A DNA stretch of 64,000 bases, taken from the NCBI RefSeq assembly GCF_002204795.1, contig NZ_NIXO01000002.1, positions 62,001 to 126,000 on the forward strand, written 5' to 3'. Origin of the DNA: Pseudomonas sp. K2I15. GTDB taxonomy: Bacteria; Pseudomonadota; Gammaproteobacteria; Pseudomonadales; Pseudomonadaceae. The notes beneath the pieces are model-generated. The model did no database searches and was not told the origin of the DNA. It saw nothing but the letters and a program-made list of their open reading frames with translations. Positions 34,801 through 43,288 of this stretch are shown in pieces. Within the stretch, counting starts at the first letter, position 1. Each line of letters opens with the position of its first letter. Made by a program: the position numbers and the translations under genes.

Positions 34801-34879
34801 GGTGGGTACCTCGATAAGCGTGTTTAACATCCACCATACGCTTATATGCAGGAACAGGGCCCACTCATTCGGATGGGGC

Positions 34880-35401
34880 CTATTGCGCGCGCATGAAAGC
34901 GAACATGTGCGGCACGTAATCGGCCTTTCCGAGCGGCACGCCGTTATGGCGGAGGATGTTGTAAGCGGTCATCAGGTGGAAGTAGAACTGCGGAAGGGCC
35001 CAATTGACCGCGTATTCGTGGGCCGTCATATCAAAAATGATGCCGTCGGGAAGCTCGATGGCGACTGGCCGCCCGCTGCTGGCGTCGATAAGCGTGCGAT
35101 CTGCCGTGGCAAGGGTTTGCAGCGTTTGCTCAATCAACCCCCGCGCCTCGTCCAGGGTGGTGGGCGTGCTCAGCGCTGGCAGCGGCTGGTGAGTGAGACG
35201 CTGGATCGCTTCCTGGGCCTGGGTGCACGCAAATCGGATTTGCGTTGCTAGCGGATGCATGTCCGGCGCCAGCCGTGCGTTCAGCAGGTTTTGTGGGTCG
35301 TAACCCAACTCGTGGGCGTGGGATTCACCTTTGGAGAGAAGACCCTTGAGCGACCGCAACATCTGCGCAAAGCAGGGGACGGTGATGGCATAAATCGACA
35401 T
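34880..35401 (-). CDS. DUF1993-family protein
   Basis: 173 residues, soluble, mainly helical. The start MSIYAITVPCFAQMLRSLKG and the block EYAVNWALPQFYFHLMTAYNILRHNGVPLGKADY match the DUF1993 family (DinB-like four-helix fold). A His in FYFHLMTAYNILRHNG could be a metal ligand as in DinB proteins. AAGGAAG lies close before the ATG. The function is unknown. Confidence 0.8.
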   Translation of the reverse strand: MSIYAITVPCFAQMLRSLKGLLSKGESHAHELGYDPQNLLNARLAPDMHPLATQIRFACTQAQEAIQRLTHQPLPALSTPTTLDEARGLIEQTLQTLATADRTLIDASSGRPVAIELPDGIIFDMTAHEYAVNWALPQFYFHLMTAYNILRHNGVPLGKADYVPHMFAFMRAQ

Positions 35402-35548
35402 CGTTCTTCCTTGACTGGATGCTTGGCGCGGGAGCATGCCATGGCCATGATCCACACAGCTACCCTGCAAGCTTCATCCACCTTCACGTGACGCCGGCGG
35501 AGGGCTGACTTACCTTGGCCGCCCGCCTCTCTTTTGGTTTCTAGCATA

Positions 35549-36505
35549 ATGAAGATAGCGACCCTTGCCGCCGGCATTATCTACTTGTCGCTGCAGCCCG
35601 CTGCTGCCCAGGCGAGCGATGGGTTCTACGTCAACCCGCAGTCCACCGCCGCACAGTGGGTGCAGCACAACCCCGGCACGCCTGCCACCGCAAGGATCCG
35701 CGCAGCGATTGCCAACGTGCCCAGCGCCCTGTGGCTGACCGGCACCAGCCAGGCCACAGGCATGCTGACCGACCGAGTGAGTCGTTACGTATCGGCCGCC
35801 GCCGGCACCGATAAAACCCCAACCCTGGTGGCCTACAACCTGCCCGACCGTGATTGCAGCGGCGGCGCCTCGAAGGGTGGCGCGCCGAATGCCACAGAGT
35901 ACCGGGCCTGGATCAACCATTTGATCGATGGCATTGGAGACCAACCCGCGGTGGTTATCCTGGAGCCGGATGCACTGGCCGATATGCAGTGCCTGGACAA
36001 GAACAAACGCTCCCGGCGGCTGGCGCTATTCAACTACGCCGTGTCGGGGTTCAAACAGCGCGCGCCTCATACGGATGTTTACCTGGACGCAGGCAATCCG
36101 GGCTGGAAGTCTCCGGGCGTGATGGCTGATGCGCTGAATGCCGCCGGCGTGCAACAGGCGCGGGGGTTTACCTTGAATATCGCGAACTTCTACACCCTTG
36201 CCCAGGTGCGCAGTTACGGTGACGCGATCAATGCCAGGTTGTTAAGCGAATACAGCTATACAAAAGCCATCGCGGTGGACACGAGCCGCAACGGCAATGG
36301 TGCTAACCCCGGCGACTGGTGCAACCCCGCAGGTCGCAAGCTCGGCATTGCACCGCAAGTGCTTTCGCCACAGTTGCTTGCCCTATGGATCAAACTCCCG
36401 GGTAATTCGGACGGAGCGTCTTCACCAAAAACCGATTGTCATGGAGGCCCGGCGGCAGGCAAATTCAGCGCCGAGTTGGCGCTTCGCCTGATTGATGGAA
36501 ACTAA
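35549..36505 (+). CDS. Glycoside hydrolase family 6 (cellulase/cellobiohydrolase)
   Basis: 318-residue secreted enzyme with signal peptide MKIATLAAGIIYLSLQPAAA. GH6 blocks are present: TLVAYNLPDRDCSGGASKGG, VVILEPDALADMQCL with the catalytic-acid Asp, VYLDAGNPGW, GFTLNIANFY, AVDTSRNGNG and DWCNPAGRKLG. It hydrolyses beta-1,4-glucan. There is no cellulose-binding module, so it is a catalytic-domain-only form. It may trim bacterial or plant cellulose. The start at 35549 is preceded by a poor ribosome-binding site. Confidence 0.92.
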   Translation: MKIATLAAGIIYLSLQPAAAQASDGFYVNPQSTAAQWVQHNPGTPATARIRAAIANVPSALWLTGTSQATGMLTDRVSRYVSAAAGTDKTPTLVAYNLPDRDCSGGASKGGAPNATEYRAWINHLIDGIGDQPAVVILEPDALADMQCLDKNKRSRRLALFNYAVSGFKQRAPHTDVYLDAGNPGWKSPGVMADALNAAGVQQARGFTLNIANFYTLAQVRSYGDAINARLLSEYSYTKAIAVDTSRNGNGANPGDWCNPAGRKLGIAPQVLSPQLLALWIKLPGNSDGASSPKTDCHGGPAAGKFSAELALRLIDGN

Positions 36506-36592
36506 GGTGCCCCAGGCTATTGAGCCTTGCATCGCCCGGCCTCATTGCTCAGGATAGCGCTCTTCATCTCAACACCGGCAAAAGGCTACTGC

Positions 36593-37222
36593 ATGAAGCT
36601 GTTGCGTAAATGGCGTGAACATCAAGCGCGCAAGGCACTGCGCGCACTTCCCCAACTTGAGCGTGCTACGCAAAAGTTGCGCAATCGCTACCCCAAGTAC
36701 ACGTTTGGTGTCGGCACCTACGGCGATTTGAAAGTTCACGACTGGAACGAAGGCACCACGTTACGCGTAGGCGCTTATACGTCCATTGCCGGCAACGTCG
36801 AAGTGTTTCTGGGCGGGCATCATCGTACCGACTGGCTGAGTTGCTACCCCTTCCCCGCCAAGATCGAAGAAGCTGCGCATATCACCGACTTCGGCGGCAG
36901 CAAAGGTGACGTGGTCATCGGGAATGATTGCTGGATAAGCTCGCGGGCGATCATCCTGTCGGGCATCACCATCGGCGATGGCGCCGTGGTTGCCGCAGGC
37001 GCGGTCGTGACCAAGGACGTTGCGCCTTACGCGATTGTGGGCGGCAACCCGGCCAAGCCCATCCGCTGGCGGTTTGATGAGCCTACACGACTGATCCTTG
37101 AGCAGTCGGCCTGGTGGAACTGGCCGGTCGCAGAGGTACGTGAAGTGGCGCACTTGCTGTGCAGCACTGACATAAAGCCCTTTGTCGATTATTTGAAGCA
37201 GAGGGCCACCAAGGCGAAATAA
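36593..37222 (+). CDS. Hexapeptide-repeat acetyltransferase (CatB/xenobiotic type)
   Basis: 209-residue left-handed beta-helix enzyme using acetyl-CoA. The hexapeptide repeats run through [37 protein letters not shown] and [18 protein letters not shown]; the catalytic His is probably in [16 protein letters not shown]. The N-terminal 45 residues are basic and helical. AAAGG lies 7 nt before ATG 36593. It is followed after 2 bp by a small membrane protein. The acceptor may be a surface sugar; true antibiotic acetylation is less likely. Confidence 0.88.
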   Translation: MKLLRKWREHQARKALRALPQLERATQKLRNRYPKYTFGVGTYGDLKVHDWNEGTTLRVGAYTSIAGNVEVFLGGHHRTDWLSCYPFPAKIEEAAHITDFGGSKGDVVIGNDCWISSRAIILSGITIGDGAVVAAGAVVTKDVAPYAIVGGNPAKPIRWRFDEPTRLILEQSAWWNWPVAEVREVAHLLCSTDIKPFVDYLKQRATKAK

Positions 37223-37224
37223 CC

Positions 37225-37452
37225 ATGACGATCCATGAAGAAAATCCATCGGCAATCAACGTGCGTCAGCACCCGCTAGGGTTTTGGCGCTGGTTGCCCA
37301 TCGGGTTTTTGATGGGTTTTATCGCGATAACATCGGTGATTTTATTGGGCGCGCAGCCACCTGAGTGGATGTTTGTGGCGCTTAACCTTGGCTGGGCGAT
37401 TGTTGCGTTGGCGCTGTTGGTAAAGCTTTCGGGTGTGTGCTGCGCCAAGTGA
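37225..37452 (+). CDS. Small two-helix membrane protein, 75 aa
   Basis: Two hydrophobic helices (WLPIGFLMGFIAITSVILLG and MFVALNLGWAIVALALLVKL) after a 20-residue polar start. It begins 2 bp after the acetyltransferase stop, so the pair is probably cotranscribed. No family recognised. The end reads SGVCCAK. Confidence 0.65.
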   Translation: MTIHEENPSAINVRQHPLGFWRWLPIGFLMGFIAITSVILLGAQPPEWMFVALNLGWAIVALALLVKLSGVCCAK

Positions 37453-37614
37453 TGCAACAACGCGCGTCGCGACTCCAGAGGCACCGCCAAAAAACCCGTA
37501 AACGCCTCCCTGTTTTTTAAAGGCCAGCAAGGCAAATAGCTTTAGCTTGCGGGACATTTCCTAGAGAATCTTTCGGCCTTGTGCCCGCTGGAATCACTGG
37601 CTAGTCTTCGCTCC

Positions 37615-37756
37615 GTCGCTGCACATCAGCGACCGGGTGTGAGAACCTGGAACCAGTAGGCGCCAAGCGCCACTACCGTCTATAGCATTCTCTATGGCGG
37701 CTGTGTGCGGGCAGACTTCGGTCTGGCCGGAGTCCTACTGTCCGGTATTCTCACCC
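37615..37756 (+). ncRNA. Candidate structured RNA/leader upstream of the DUF6124 gene
   Basis: Hand folding shows an independent hairpin GTCGCTG-CACAT-CAGCGAC (37615-37633), then a domain closed by GGG(TG)TGAGAACC (37635-37647) against GG(TA)TTCTCACCC (37744-37756) and CAGTAGG (37654-37660) against CCTACTG (37734-37740). Inside are hairpins GGCGC-CAA-GCGCC (37659-37671), CTATAG-N6-CTATGG (37680-37697, extended by CCG/CGG) and CAGAC-TTCG-GTCTG (37712-37725). The segment 37655-37660 can pair either locally with ACT at 37672-37674 or distally, giving two alternative folds. No reading frame explains it. It may be a cis-regulatory leader or a small RNA. Confidence 0.5.
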
Positions 37757-37796
37757 TGCACATAGCTGCCACCTTTTTGTCGAGTGAGACCGACAC

Positions 37797-37822
37797 GAGG
37801 CTGGCTCCAGCCTCAGTAGGAG
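37797..37822 (+). promoter_or_regulatory. Hairpin and ribosome-binding site before the DUF6124 start
   Basis: GAGGCTGG-CT-CCAGCCTC (37797-37814) is a perfect inverted repeat placed directly before AGGAG (37818-37822), which is 7 nt from ATG 37830. The hairpin leaves the ribosome-binding site free; alternative pairing with the upstream folded domain could change that. Confidence 0.6.
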
Positions 37823-37829
37823 CTTATGC

Positions 37830-38135
37830 ATGGACAATTTCGTTCCAGACCCACCTCGTACCACCCGGGACCGCTAGGCTTTTGATCGCGCGTTGAGCCA
37901 CTACCTGCAACCCGATCCCCTCCCTCATCCGATATTCACCGTTCACAAAGACGTCAGTTTTGAAGACGCCATCGCCCAAATATCTGAATTACTGCGCTGT
38001 GCAGCCGCAACGGCTGAAGGCTCTGTGCAGGGTTCAAACGGGGGAAACCGCGACATGGCGCGCTCCACCGCGCACCTGATCGACATGGCCAGGACCCTGG
38101 CGGATCAAGCGCTGGATTGTTTCAAACCGCACTAA
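37830..38135 (+). pseudogene. DUF6124-family gene interrupted by an in-frame amber codon
   Basis: From ATG 37830 (good AGGAG site) the frame reads MDNFVPDPPRTTRDR, then TAG at 37875-37877, then continues AFDRALSHYLQPDPLPHPIF and on to DQALDCFKPH at 38135. The pre-stop NPxPP-like start, the A-DRALxHYL segment and the helical C-terminal half are in the order of Pseudomonas DUF6124 proteins, so the stop splits one gene of about 100 codons. A TTG at 37893 could restart translation but lacks a ribosome-binding site. The frame is otherwise intact and ends in a good terminator, which suggests a recent or suppressible stop. Confidence 0.7.
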
Positions 38136-38144
38136 CGCCGTATG

Positions 38145-38174
38145 GGGACTGATTCAAATAAATCAGTCCCTTTT
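38145..38174 (+). terminator. Rho-independent terminator after the DUF6124 gene
   Basis: GGGACTGATT-CAAATA-AATCAGTCCC followed by TTTT: a perfect 10-bp stem 9 bp after the stop. Confidence 0.9.
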
Positions 38175-38333
38175 ACCTTCGCGCACCATCATTGGAGGGA
38201 GCAAGGCTGCCCCGGCTACCAACTTCTTTGCGGTGATCTGGCCGCGCATCCAGCATCGATGGAATACCAATAGCAGGGTTTGATTCAGAAATAGTGGCAC
38301 TATGCCTTATCAAGCGCCACGCAAGGGATGATA

Positions 38334-38576
38334 ATGGCTGCCGTAACAGCGAATACACGTCCAGCGAAGGCGCCGATTTCCCTACCCAAAACGATCAATA
38401 ATCAACGAGCCACCCTGGTCCTGCGCCTGCAAGCCCAAGGACTGTGGTTGCGCCAATTTCGGCGCAGATACAACTGGGCCGCCGCCCGCGACACTCAAAG
38501 GATTGGTCCCCGTGAAACTAGCCTATCTGGCTCTTGCTGCCTGCTTGATCTCTCAGCCCGCATTCGCAAAGGCTAA
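38334..38576 (+). CDS. Hypothetical basic protein, 80 aa (doubtful)
   Basis: Frame with AAGGG 6 nt before ATG 38334, product rich in Arg (NNQRATLVLRLQAQGLWLRQ, FRRRYNWAAARD). It overlaps the next gene by 65 bp, whose start and signal peptide are much better supported, so the last part is probably not authentic. It may be a truncated remnant. Not recognised. Confidence 0.3.
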   Translation: MAAVTANTRPAKAPISLPKTINNQRATLVLRLQAQGLWLRQFRRRYNWAAARDTQRIGPRETSLSGSCCLLDLSARIRKG

Positions 38577-38796
38577 AACCGATCCCCAACAAGACTTACT
38601 GCCTGATGAGTCTCAGTTGATCGAGCATGGATCTTACTTAAATAGCGACGGAAAGACTGTACACAGCCCAGCCCATACTAAATCAGATAGTAAACCAGAG
38701 GGGGCGACAGCCAGATGTCGTGACAGCTCCTACAGTTTTAGCCAACATCGGCGTGGCACGTGCTCACGCCATGGAGGCGTAATGGCTTGGCTGTAG
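38512..38796 (+). CDS. Secreted DUF3761-family protein
   Basis: 94-residue exported protein. GTG at 38512 follows AAGGA and gives a signal peptide, KLAYLALAACLISQPAFA. The conserved C-terminal block GATARCRDSSYSFSQHRRGT plus CSRHGGVMAWL is the DUF3761 signature with paired cysteines. Function unknown; such proteins are periplasmic or secreted and often near phage or island genes. Confidence 0.8.
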   Translation: MKLAYLALAACLISQPAFAKAKTDPQQDLLPDESQLIEHGSYLNSDGKTVHSPAHTKSDSKPEGATARCRDSSYSFSQHRRGTCSRHGGVMAWL

Positions 38797-38875
38797 ATGC
38801 ACGTGGTTTTTAGGTGGTTTACAGCTATCTTGCGCGTAACACCTACTGTCGGTCACCGCGCATGAAACACCGCAT

Positions 38876-39673
38876 TCACGCGAACGGCATGGGACCAGGA
38901 AAACTCCCTATAGGCACCCAATGCGTAATGATGCCGGTATCGGGCTTCCAATGGTGAAGCAGCATGGCTGGTGGCTCAATAAAGGACGCTTCAAGCGCAT
39001 GTGGATCAAACTGCAAAGCAATGGCTGTAGTAGTACTGGGCGCAGTACACAGCACTGAGCCACCGAACCGTAATTGCATCGACCGATGGATGTGCCCGCA
39101 CACCACTCGCTCGACTGCAGGAAAGCGTTGTATGACATTCGCCAGGCTTTCACCGTTTTCGCATCCATAAATATCTATATATGGAATACCGCTGAGAAAG
39201 GGATGGTGATGCATCATGATCAGCGTGGGCCGTTCTGGCTCTTGCGCTAACGCATTTTCAAGCCACTCCTTCGATCGAGCATCAAAATTGCCGTGATGTT
39301 TCCCAGGCACGGTGATGTCCAGACCGATGATTCGAACGGGGCCAAACTCGCAGGCAACAAAATTGAAGGGTTCCAAGTCCACACCATACGACTCAGTCAG
39401 GTGTGCGGCTCGAAATTCGCGTCGATCATCGTGGTTGCCTGGGATAATCAGTACGGGCTGCTTTAATTCGGACAGCAGTTTCTTTGCCATGATGTACTCG
39501 GCAGGCGAACCTCTATCCACGATGTCTCCCGTCACTATCACGACATCTGGAGCGGGATTAAGAGCGTTCAAATGTGCGATAGCTGCTTCACACATAGCAT
39601 TAGAATCTACCAAGCCTTGATAAAGCTGGCCCTGAGGCCTGATATGTAGATCCGATAAGTGCGCTATTAACAT
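38876..39673 (-). CDS. Metallophosphoesterase (class III cyclic-nucleotide phosphodiesterase, CpdA-like)
   Basis: 265-residue calcineurin-fold hydrolase. All metal motifs are intact: SDLHIRP, GDIVDRG, GNHDDR, MMHHHPFLSG and CGHIHRSMQ. This set with the C-terminal segment is typical of the CpdA/Rv0805 group that hydrolyses cAMP or other phosphodiesters. No signal peptide. The adjacent minus-strand gene at 39737 is separated by 63 bp and may be cotranscribed. Confidence 0.9.
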   Translation of the reverse strand: MLIAHLSDLHIRPQGQLYQGLVDSNAMCEAAIAHLNALNPAPDVVIVTGDIVDRGSPAEYIMAKKLLSELKQPVLIIPGNHDDRREFRAAHLTESYGVDLEPFNFVACEFGPVRIIGLDITVPGKHHGNFDARSKEWLENALAQEPERPTLIMMHHHPFLSGIPYIDIYGCENGESLANVIQRFPAVERVVCGHIHRSMQLRFGGSVLCTAPSTTTAIALQFDPHALEASFIEPPAMLLHHWKPDTGIITHWVPIGSFPGPMPFA

Positions 39674-39736
39674 ACCAATCCTCCCAAGATCGCCCCGATA
39701 AAGTCCCGATGGAATGTATCGCCGCCCGAAGTGTGG

Positions 39737-40087
39737 CTACGCACTCCATTGGCGCTGATAGGCCGCGACGTGCTCAGGAAAGACATCACCATAGGCTGGG
39801 TACTCGATTCCCAGAACGCTCAGCTCTATTGCGTCTTCCCCACAATCAAACGAGTAGTCAGCAATGGATACGCCAGCAGCTCGAATTTCCTCTGCGCCCA
39901 CAATACGCACAGTAAACTTGAAATGGCGCTGATCACGCTGAGCGAATGTTCTGACTTGCTCCTGGATTCTGGAATACCCAAGGCCTGGCACAAATACACC
40001 GAACGCAACCCCCATGGGCGGATCGCCCAGCTCTAAGTCGGACCAACCGATGTGCTGCCCATCACTAAAAACTTCAAATCGTGGCAT
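39737..40087 (-). CDS. Hypothetical protein, 116 aa
   Basis: Not recognised. The start at 40087 (MPRFEVFSDGQHIGWSDLEL) has AGG about 8 nt upstream; the frame is open earlier but that part looks non-coding. It is acidic and beta-rich (GVFVPGLGYSRIQEQVR, KFTVRIVGAEEI), resembling small immunity-like or contact-system accessory proteins only in general character. Located upstream of the phosphodiesterase on the same strand. Confidence 0.55.
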   Translation of the reverse strand: MPRFEVFSDGQHIGWSDLELGDPPMGVAFGVFVPGLGYSRIQEQVRTFAQRDQRHFKFTVRIVGAEEIRAAGVSIADYSFDCGEDAIELSVLGIEYPAYGDVFPEHVAAYQRQWSA

Positions 40088-40281
40088 GGAAATGACCTGA
40101 AAGAGCACAGCTGAATTTCCCGAAGGATAACTCATGAACTTGATAGCCAGCATTTTGGAAAGCGGGCATCGATCTCGCTGATCCAGTCTCGCGCCATCCT
40201 GAGAGTCGGTGCGCGCTTGCTTATGGACTTGGCATCCATTCGGACCCGTCAATAATCACCAAGTCTGGCGTGGTAACTGGC

Positions 40282-40530
40282 ATGGATATGCGTGAACACG
40301 GCATGCAGAAAAACTATGCAGAGATATCAGCAATTAATGACAAAGCTATGCAAGAGATAAGGGGTGAGCCCGACTCCCCAATTAAAGGATGAGAGGCCCG
40401 CGCCCAAAAAATCACAGAGTCTGAGTTTTGCAAAAAATATCTGAGCAGTCTGCAACGAGCCACGGCCAGTCTTGCGAAGCACCTGGCGGCGACCATGAAG
40501 GGTGGCCGGATCGGGATGAGGGCTCAGTAA
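40282..40530 (+). pseudogene. Possible broken gene with in-frame TGA
   Basis: One plus-strand frame encodes MDMREHGMQKNYAEISAIND and more to GEPDSPIKG, stops at TGA 40390-40392, then stays open for 45 codons (EARAQKITESEFCKKYLSSL, ending GRIGMRAQ) to TAA at 40528. Both halves are hydrophilic and helix-like, as if one protein were interrupted. There is no good ribosome-binding site and no family match, so this may be chance. The rest of 40088-40639 shows no gene I can support. Confidence 0.25.
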
Positions 40531-40599
40531 TAAGCTCCGCAAATGTGGCAGCCGGTGCAAAACGCGAACGTCGGCGCCTGCCCTTTTCCCGCACCCAAT

Positions 40600-40632
40600 A
40601 AAAAACCCCGTAGACGTTAATCTACGGGGTTT
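40600..40632 (-). terminator. Terminator of tRNA-Cys
   Basis: Minus strand CCCCGTAGA-N6-TCTACGGGG with flanking AAA/TTT pairs, followed by a T-rich stretch. It lies 8 bp beyond the tRNA 3' end. Confidence 0.85.
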
Positions 40633-40639
40633 CTAAGAG

Positions 40640-40713
40640 TGGAGGCCGAGGTCGGAATCGAACCGGCGTAGGCGGATTTGCAATCCGCTGCATAACCATT
40701 TTGCTACTCGGCC
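40640..40713 (-). tRNA. tRNA-Cys (anticodon GCA)
   Basis: 74-nt cloverleaf with encoded CCA. Acceptor GGCCGAG pairs with CTCGGCC, discriminator U, anticodon loop TTGCAAA giving GCA, T-loop GGTTCGATTCC. Confidence 0.96.
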
Positions 40714-40927
40714 TCAAACGATCAATGCCTTACAACCGACATTCACCGCATACAAACTTGAGTGGGCTATGTGAAGCTTGCCTCTACTCTATCTCATTGA
40801 AAACATTGAAGTTTTTAATGCTTCAGTGCGTTCGATGGGCGCAATTATGTACTCATTTGCCAGGGCTTGCAACCCCTTGATTTCAAAAAATATTCTCTCA
40901 AGGGGCGGCAATTGCCGGTGGGCCACC

Positions 40928-43225
40928 CTACCGCCCGGCTTCATCCTTGTCACGGATAACCTGCAATTGATACTGCGGGTCAGCCTTGATCTGCTGCTCG
41001 GTAAACGGCAGCGGCCTGAGTTTTTTCTCGGAAAACGCCTGGGTCTGGTCCTTGAAGTATTTCGACGCCGGGTCGCTGGACAACGAGAACGCCAGCACGC
41101 CTGCGGCTTGCGGGCCTTTCTCATCGAACGTCACGATCTGCAAGTAGCTGCTGCCGCTGACCACCTCGCGTTTGCCATCGGCCCGGGGCACGCTTTGCAT
41201 GGCGTTGTACACGCCCAGCTCTTGCGGCCCGCCATGGATTGGCGTTTGGCCCGACACTTGAACGTCACCCCAGCGGCTGTCGGAGGTCAGTCCACGCTTG
41301 GCAACGTCGGCGGCGGACGCCAACATCGCTTCACGCAGCGCCTTGGCCACGCCTGCCCGCTCAATTGCCAGCCCACGCGGCGTGGTCAATGGCTGCGCCG
41401 GGTCGAAGCCCACCTTCCACGCGTCAGGCGCTTGCGCCAGTTGCTCTGCCAGGTTGATGAAGTGCACCAGGCCCACGCCGCTGTCGAGGTTGGCCCGCTG
41501 GTCCCAGCTTTTCAGGCTGTCGCACACCGATTTCACGGCAGCGTCGGCATCCGCGCAGAATTTCAGCAGGTCGGGCATGACCTGGCTCGCGAGATACACC
41601 TGGTTGTCCATGACCATGTTCTGCAAGTCGGTGACGGTGATCGGGTGTTTGTCGAGTTCCTGCAAGCGCTGCAAGGCGAAACGGGCACGCGGGCCCAGGC
41701 CGATCTTGTCCTGGCTGATCACCGGCGAGAAACCGGTCAACGGTGCCTTGGGGTTGACCATCCACGCCGAGTCGTTGGAGTGCTGCACATAGTCGGTGCG
41801 CTCCAGTTGCGGTAATTGATCAGCGGGGAAAATCCCGGCCTGGGCCGCACGCGGGTCCACGTCCCAGGCGCAGGCGCTGCGGGAACCGTCGAGCATGATG
41901 AATTGCAGGCCGACGCGCGGATCGCTGCACTGCGCGAGTTTTTTCGCGCTGACGTTGGGCACCACCGACAGGTTCATGTACAGGCTTTGGCCCTGGTCGT
42001 CCGCCGCCAGGGTGTTGACCCACGGGATACCTTGCAGGGTGTGCACCGAGGTTTGCAGTTCCTTGAGATTCGCGGCGCGGTTCATTGCGTACCACTGTTG
42101 CAGCACACGGTCGTTGCCCAGGTTGGCGTCCCGCAGGCTGAACGCATATTTTTTATCCCAGTCCAGCTTGCCCGGCCATTGCACTACCGGGCCGAACTGC
42201 GAGCTGTAGACCGTGCGGGACTCCTCCTTGATGCTGCCGTCGGCGGCTTTTACCGCCACCTTGATGCTGGCTTTATCCATGGGCACAGATTTGCCATCCA
42301 GCAGATAGCGAGTTGGGTCCTTCGGGTCCAGGGTCAGGCGGTACAGCGTGAAGTGCTTGGAGGTATCAACGGTGTGCGTCCAGGCCACGTGCTGGTTGAA
42401 GCCGATATTGATCACCGGCAGGCCCGGCAAGGCGGCGCCCATCACATCCAGCTGGCCTGGGATGGTCAGGTGCATCTCGTAGAAACGCATGCCGCCGACC
42501 CACGGGAAATGCGGGTTGGCCAGCAACATGCCACGGCCATTGAACGAGCGGTCGCGGCCTACTGCCACGGCGTTGCTGCCGCGGTCCAGGGCGAAACGTT
42601 GCTGGTTGGCGGCGGCGACCTCAAACGCCTTGGCATCCACCCGCGCGACGGCATTCGGCGGCATGGCGCCCACCACGGCTTCGGCAAACTGCCCGACGCC
42701 ACCTTCCACCAGCAGCCGACGAGTCAGCTTGACCAAGTCTTCGGCGGTGATCGGCCGTACCCAGGCGGCCTGGCACTGCGCCGGCAAGCCCTGGGCGGTA
42801 CGCTCCTTGAGGTAACGGTTATAGCCGGCCACATACCCTTCAATGCGCTGCTGCATCGCCGGGGTTTGGGCCTTCCAGAACGCCGCGACAGCTTCGGGCG
42901 TGTTCAGCCAGGTGAAGAACACGTCGTTGGCGAGGTTGTTGCGCCCTTCCAGCGTCGCCTGCTCGGGGCCAAAGTACCTGGCGCGCTCGCCGTTAACCGT
43001 CACCACCTCATTGGCCAGCAGGCACAGGTTGTCTTGGGCATAGGCGTAACCAATGCCATAACCCAGCCCGCGCTCATCGCTGGCCCGGATATGCGGGACA
43101 CCAAAACTGGTACGGCGGATCTCGGCCGAAGCCTGTTGTTCCTGTACCCGCGCCGTGGCCGAAAGACTCAGCCCCAGTAACGCCCCAGCCACGCACACCC
43201 TGAACAACCCGTTGGAAATAATCAC
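40928..43225 (-). CDS. pvdQ: Acyl-homoserine-lactone acylase / pyoverdine-maturation acylase PvdQ
   Basis: 765-residue periplasmic Ntn-hydrolase of the penicillin acylase family. Signal peptide, then alpha chain, spacer and beta chain. The autoprocessing Gly216-Ser217 (ALDRGSNAVAVG) falls at the same number as in P. aeruginosa PvdQ, and long blocks match it (RASDERGLGYGIGYAYAQDN, GMLLANPHFPW, LPGLPVINIGF, TLAADDQGQSLYMN). In pyoverdine synthesis it removes the fatty-acid chain from the precursor; it also degrades long-chain AHLs. The start is GTG at 43225 with GGAG 5 nt upstream. It is separated from other pvd genes, as is common in this group. Confidence 0.93.
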   Translation of the reverse strand: MIISNGLFRVCVAGALLGLSLSATARVQEQQASAEIRRTSFGVPHIRASDERGLGYGIGYAYAQDNLCLLANEVVTVNGERARYFGPEQATLEGRNNLANDVFFTWLNTPEAVAAFWKAQTPAMQQRIEGYVAGYNRYLKERTAQGLPAQCQAAWVRPITAEDLVKLTRRLLVEGGVGQFAEAVVGAMPPNAVARVDAKAFEVAAANQQRFALDRGSNAVAVGRDRSFNGRGMLLANPHFPWVGGMRFYEMHLTIPGQLDVMGAALPGLPVINIGFNQHVAWTHTVDTSKHFTLYRLTLDPKDPTRYLLDGKSVPMDKASIKVAVKAADGSIKEESRTVYSSQFGPVVQWPGKLDWDKKYAFSLRDANLGNDRVLQQWYAMNRAANLKELQTSVHTLQGIPWVNTLAADDQGQSLYMNLSVVPNVSAKKLAQCSDPRVGLQFIMLDGSRSACAWDVDPRAAQAGIFPADQLPQLERTDYVQHSNDSAWMVNPKAPLTGFSPVISQDKIGLGPRARFALQRLQELDKHPITVTDLQNMVMDNQVYLASQVMPDLLKFCADADAAVKSVCDSLKSWDQRANLDSGVGLVHFINLAEQLAQAPDAWKVGFDPAQPLTTPRGLAIERAGVAKALREAMLASAADVAKRGLTSDSRWGDVQVSGQTPIHGGPQELGVYNAMQSVPRADGKREVVSGSSYLQIVTFDEKGPQAAGVLAFSLSSDPASKYFKDQTQAFSEKKLRPLPFTEQQIKADPQYQLQVIRDKDEAGR

Positions 43226-43288
43226 GCAGACTCCACAGCCAAATTAAACACCGTGACGAGGGACAGCTTCGCCAACACCTCAGTTAAG

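Noticed and set aside
40135..40250. Short minus-strand frame (MDAKSISKRAPTLRMARDWI..)
   Set aside because: No ribosome-binding site or family; overlaps the plus-strand broken frame, and neither can be preferred strongly.
32108..40713. Intact prophage or genomic island
   Set aside because: Only an integrase stub is phage-like; no capsid, tail, replication or mobilisation genes are present.
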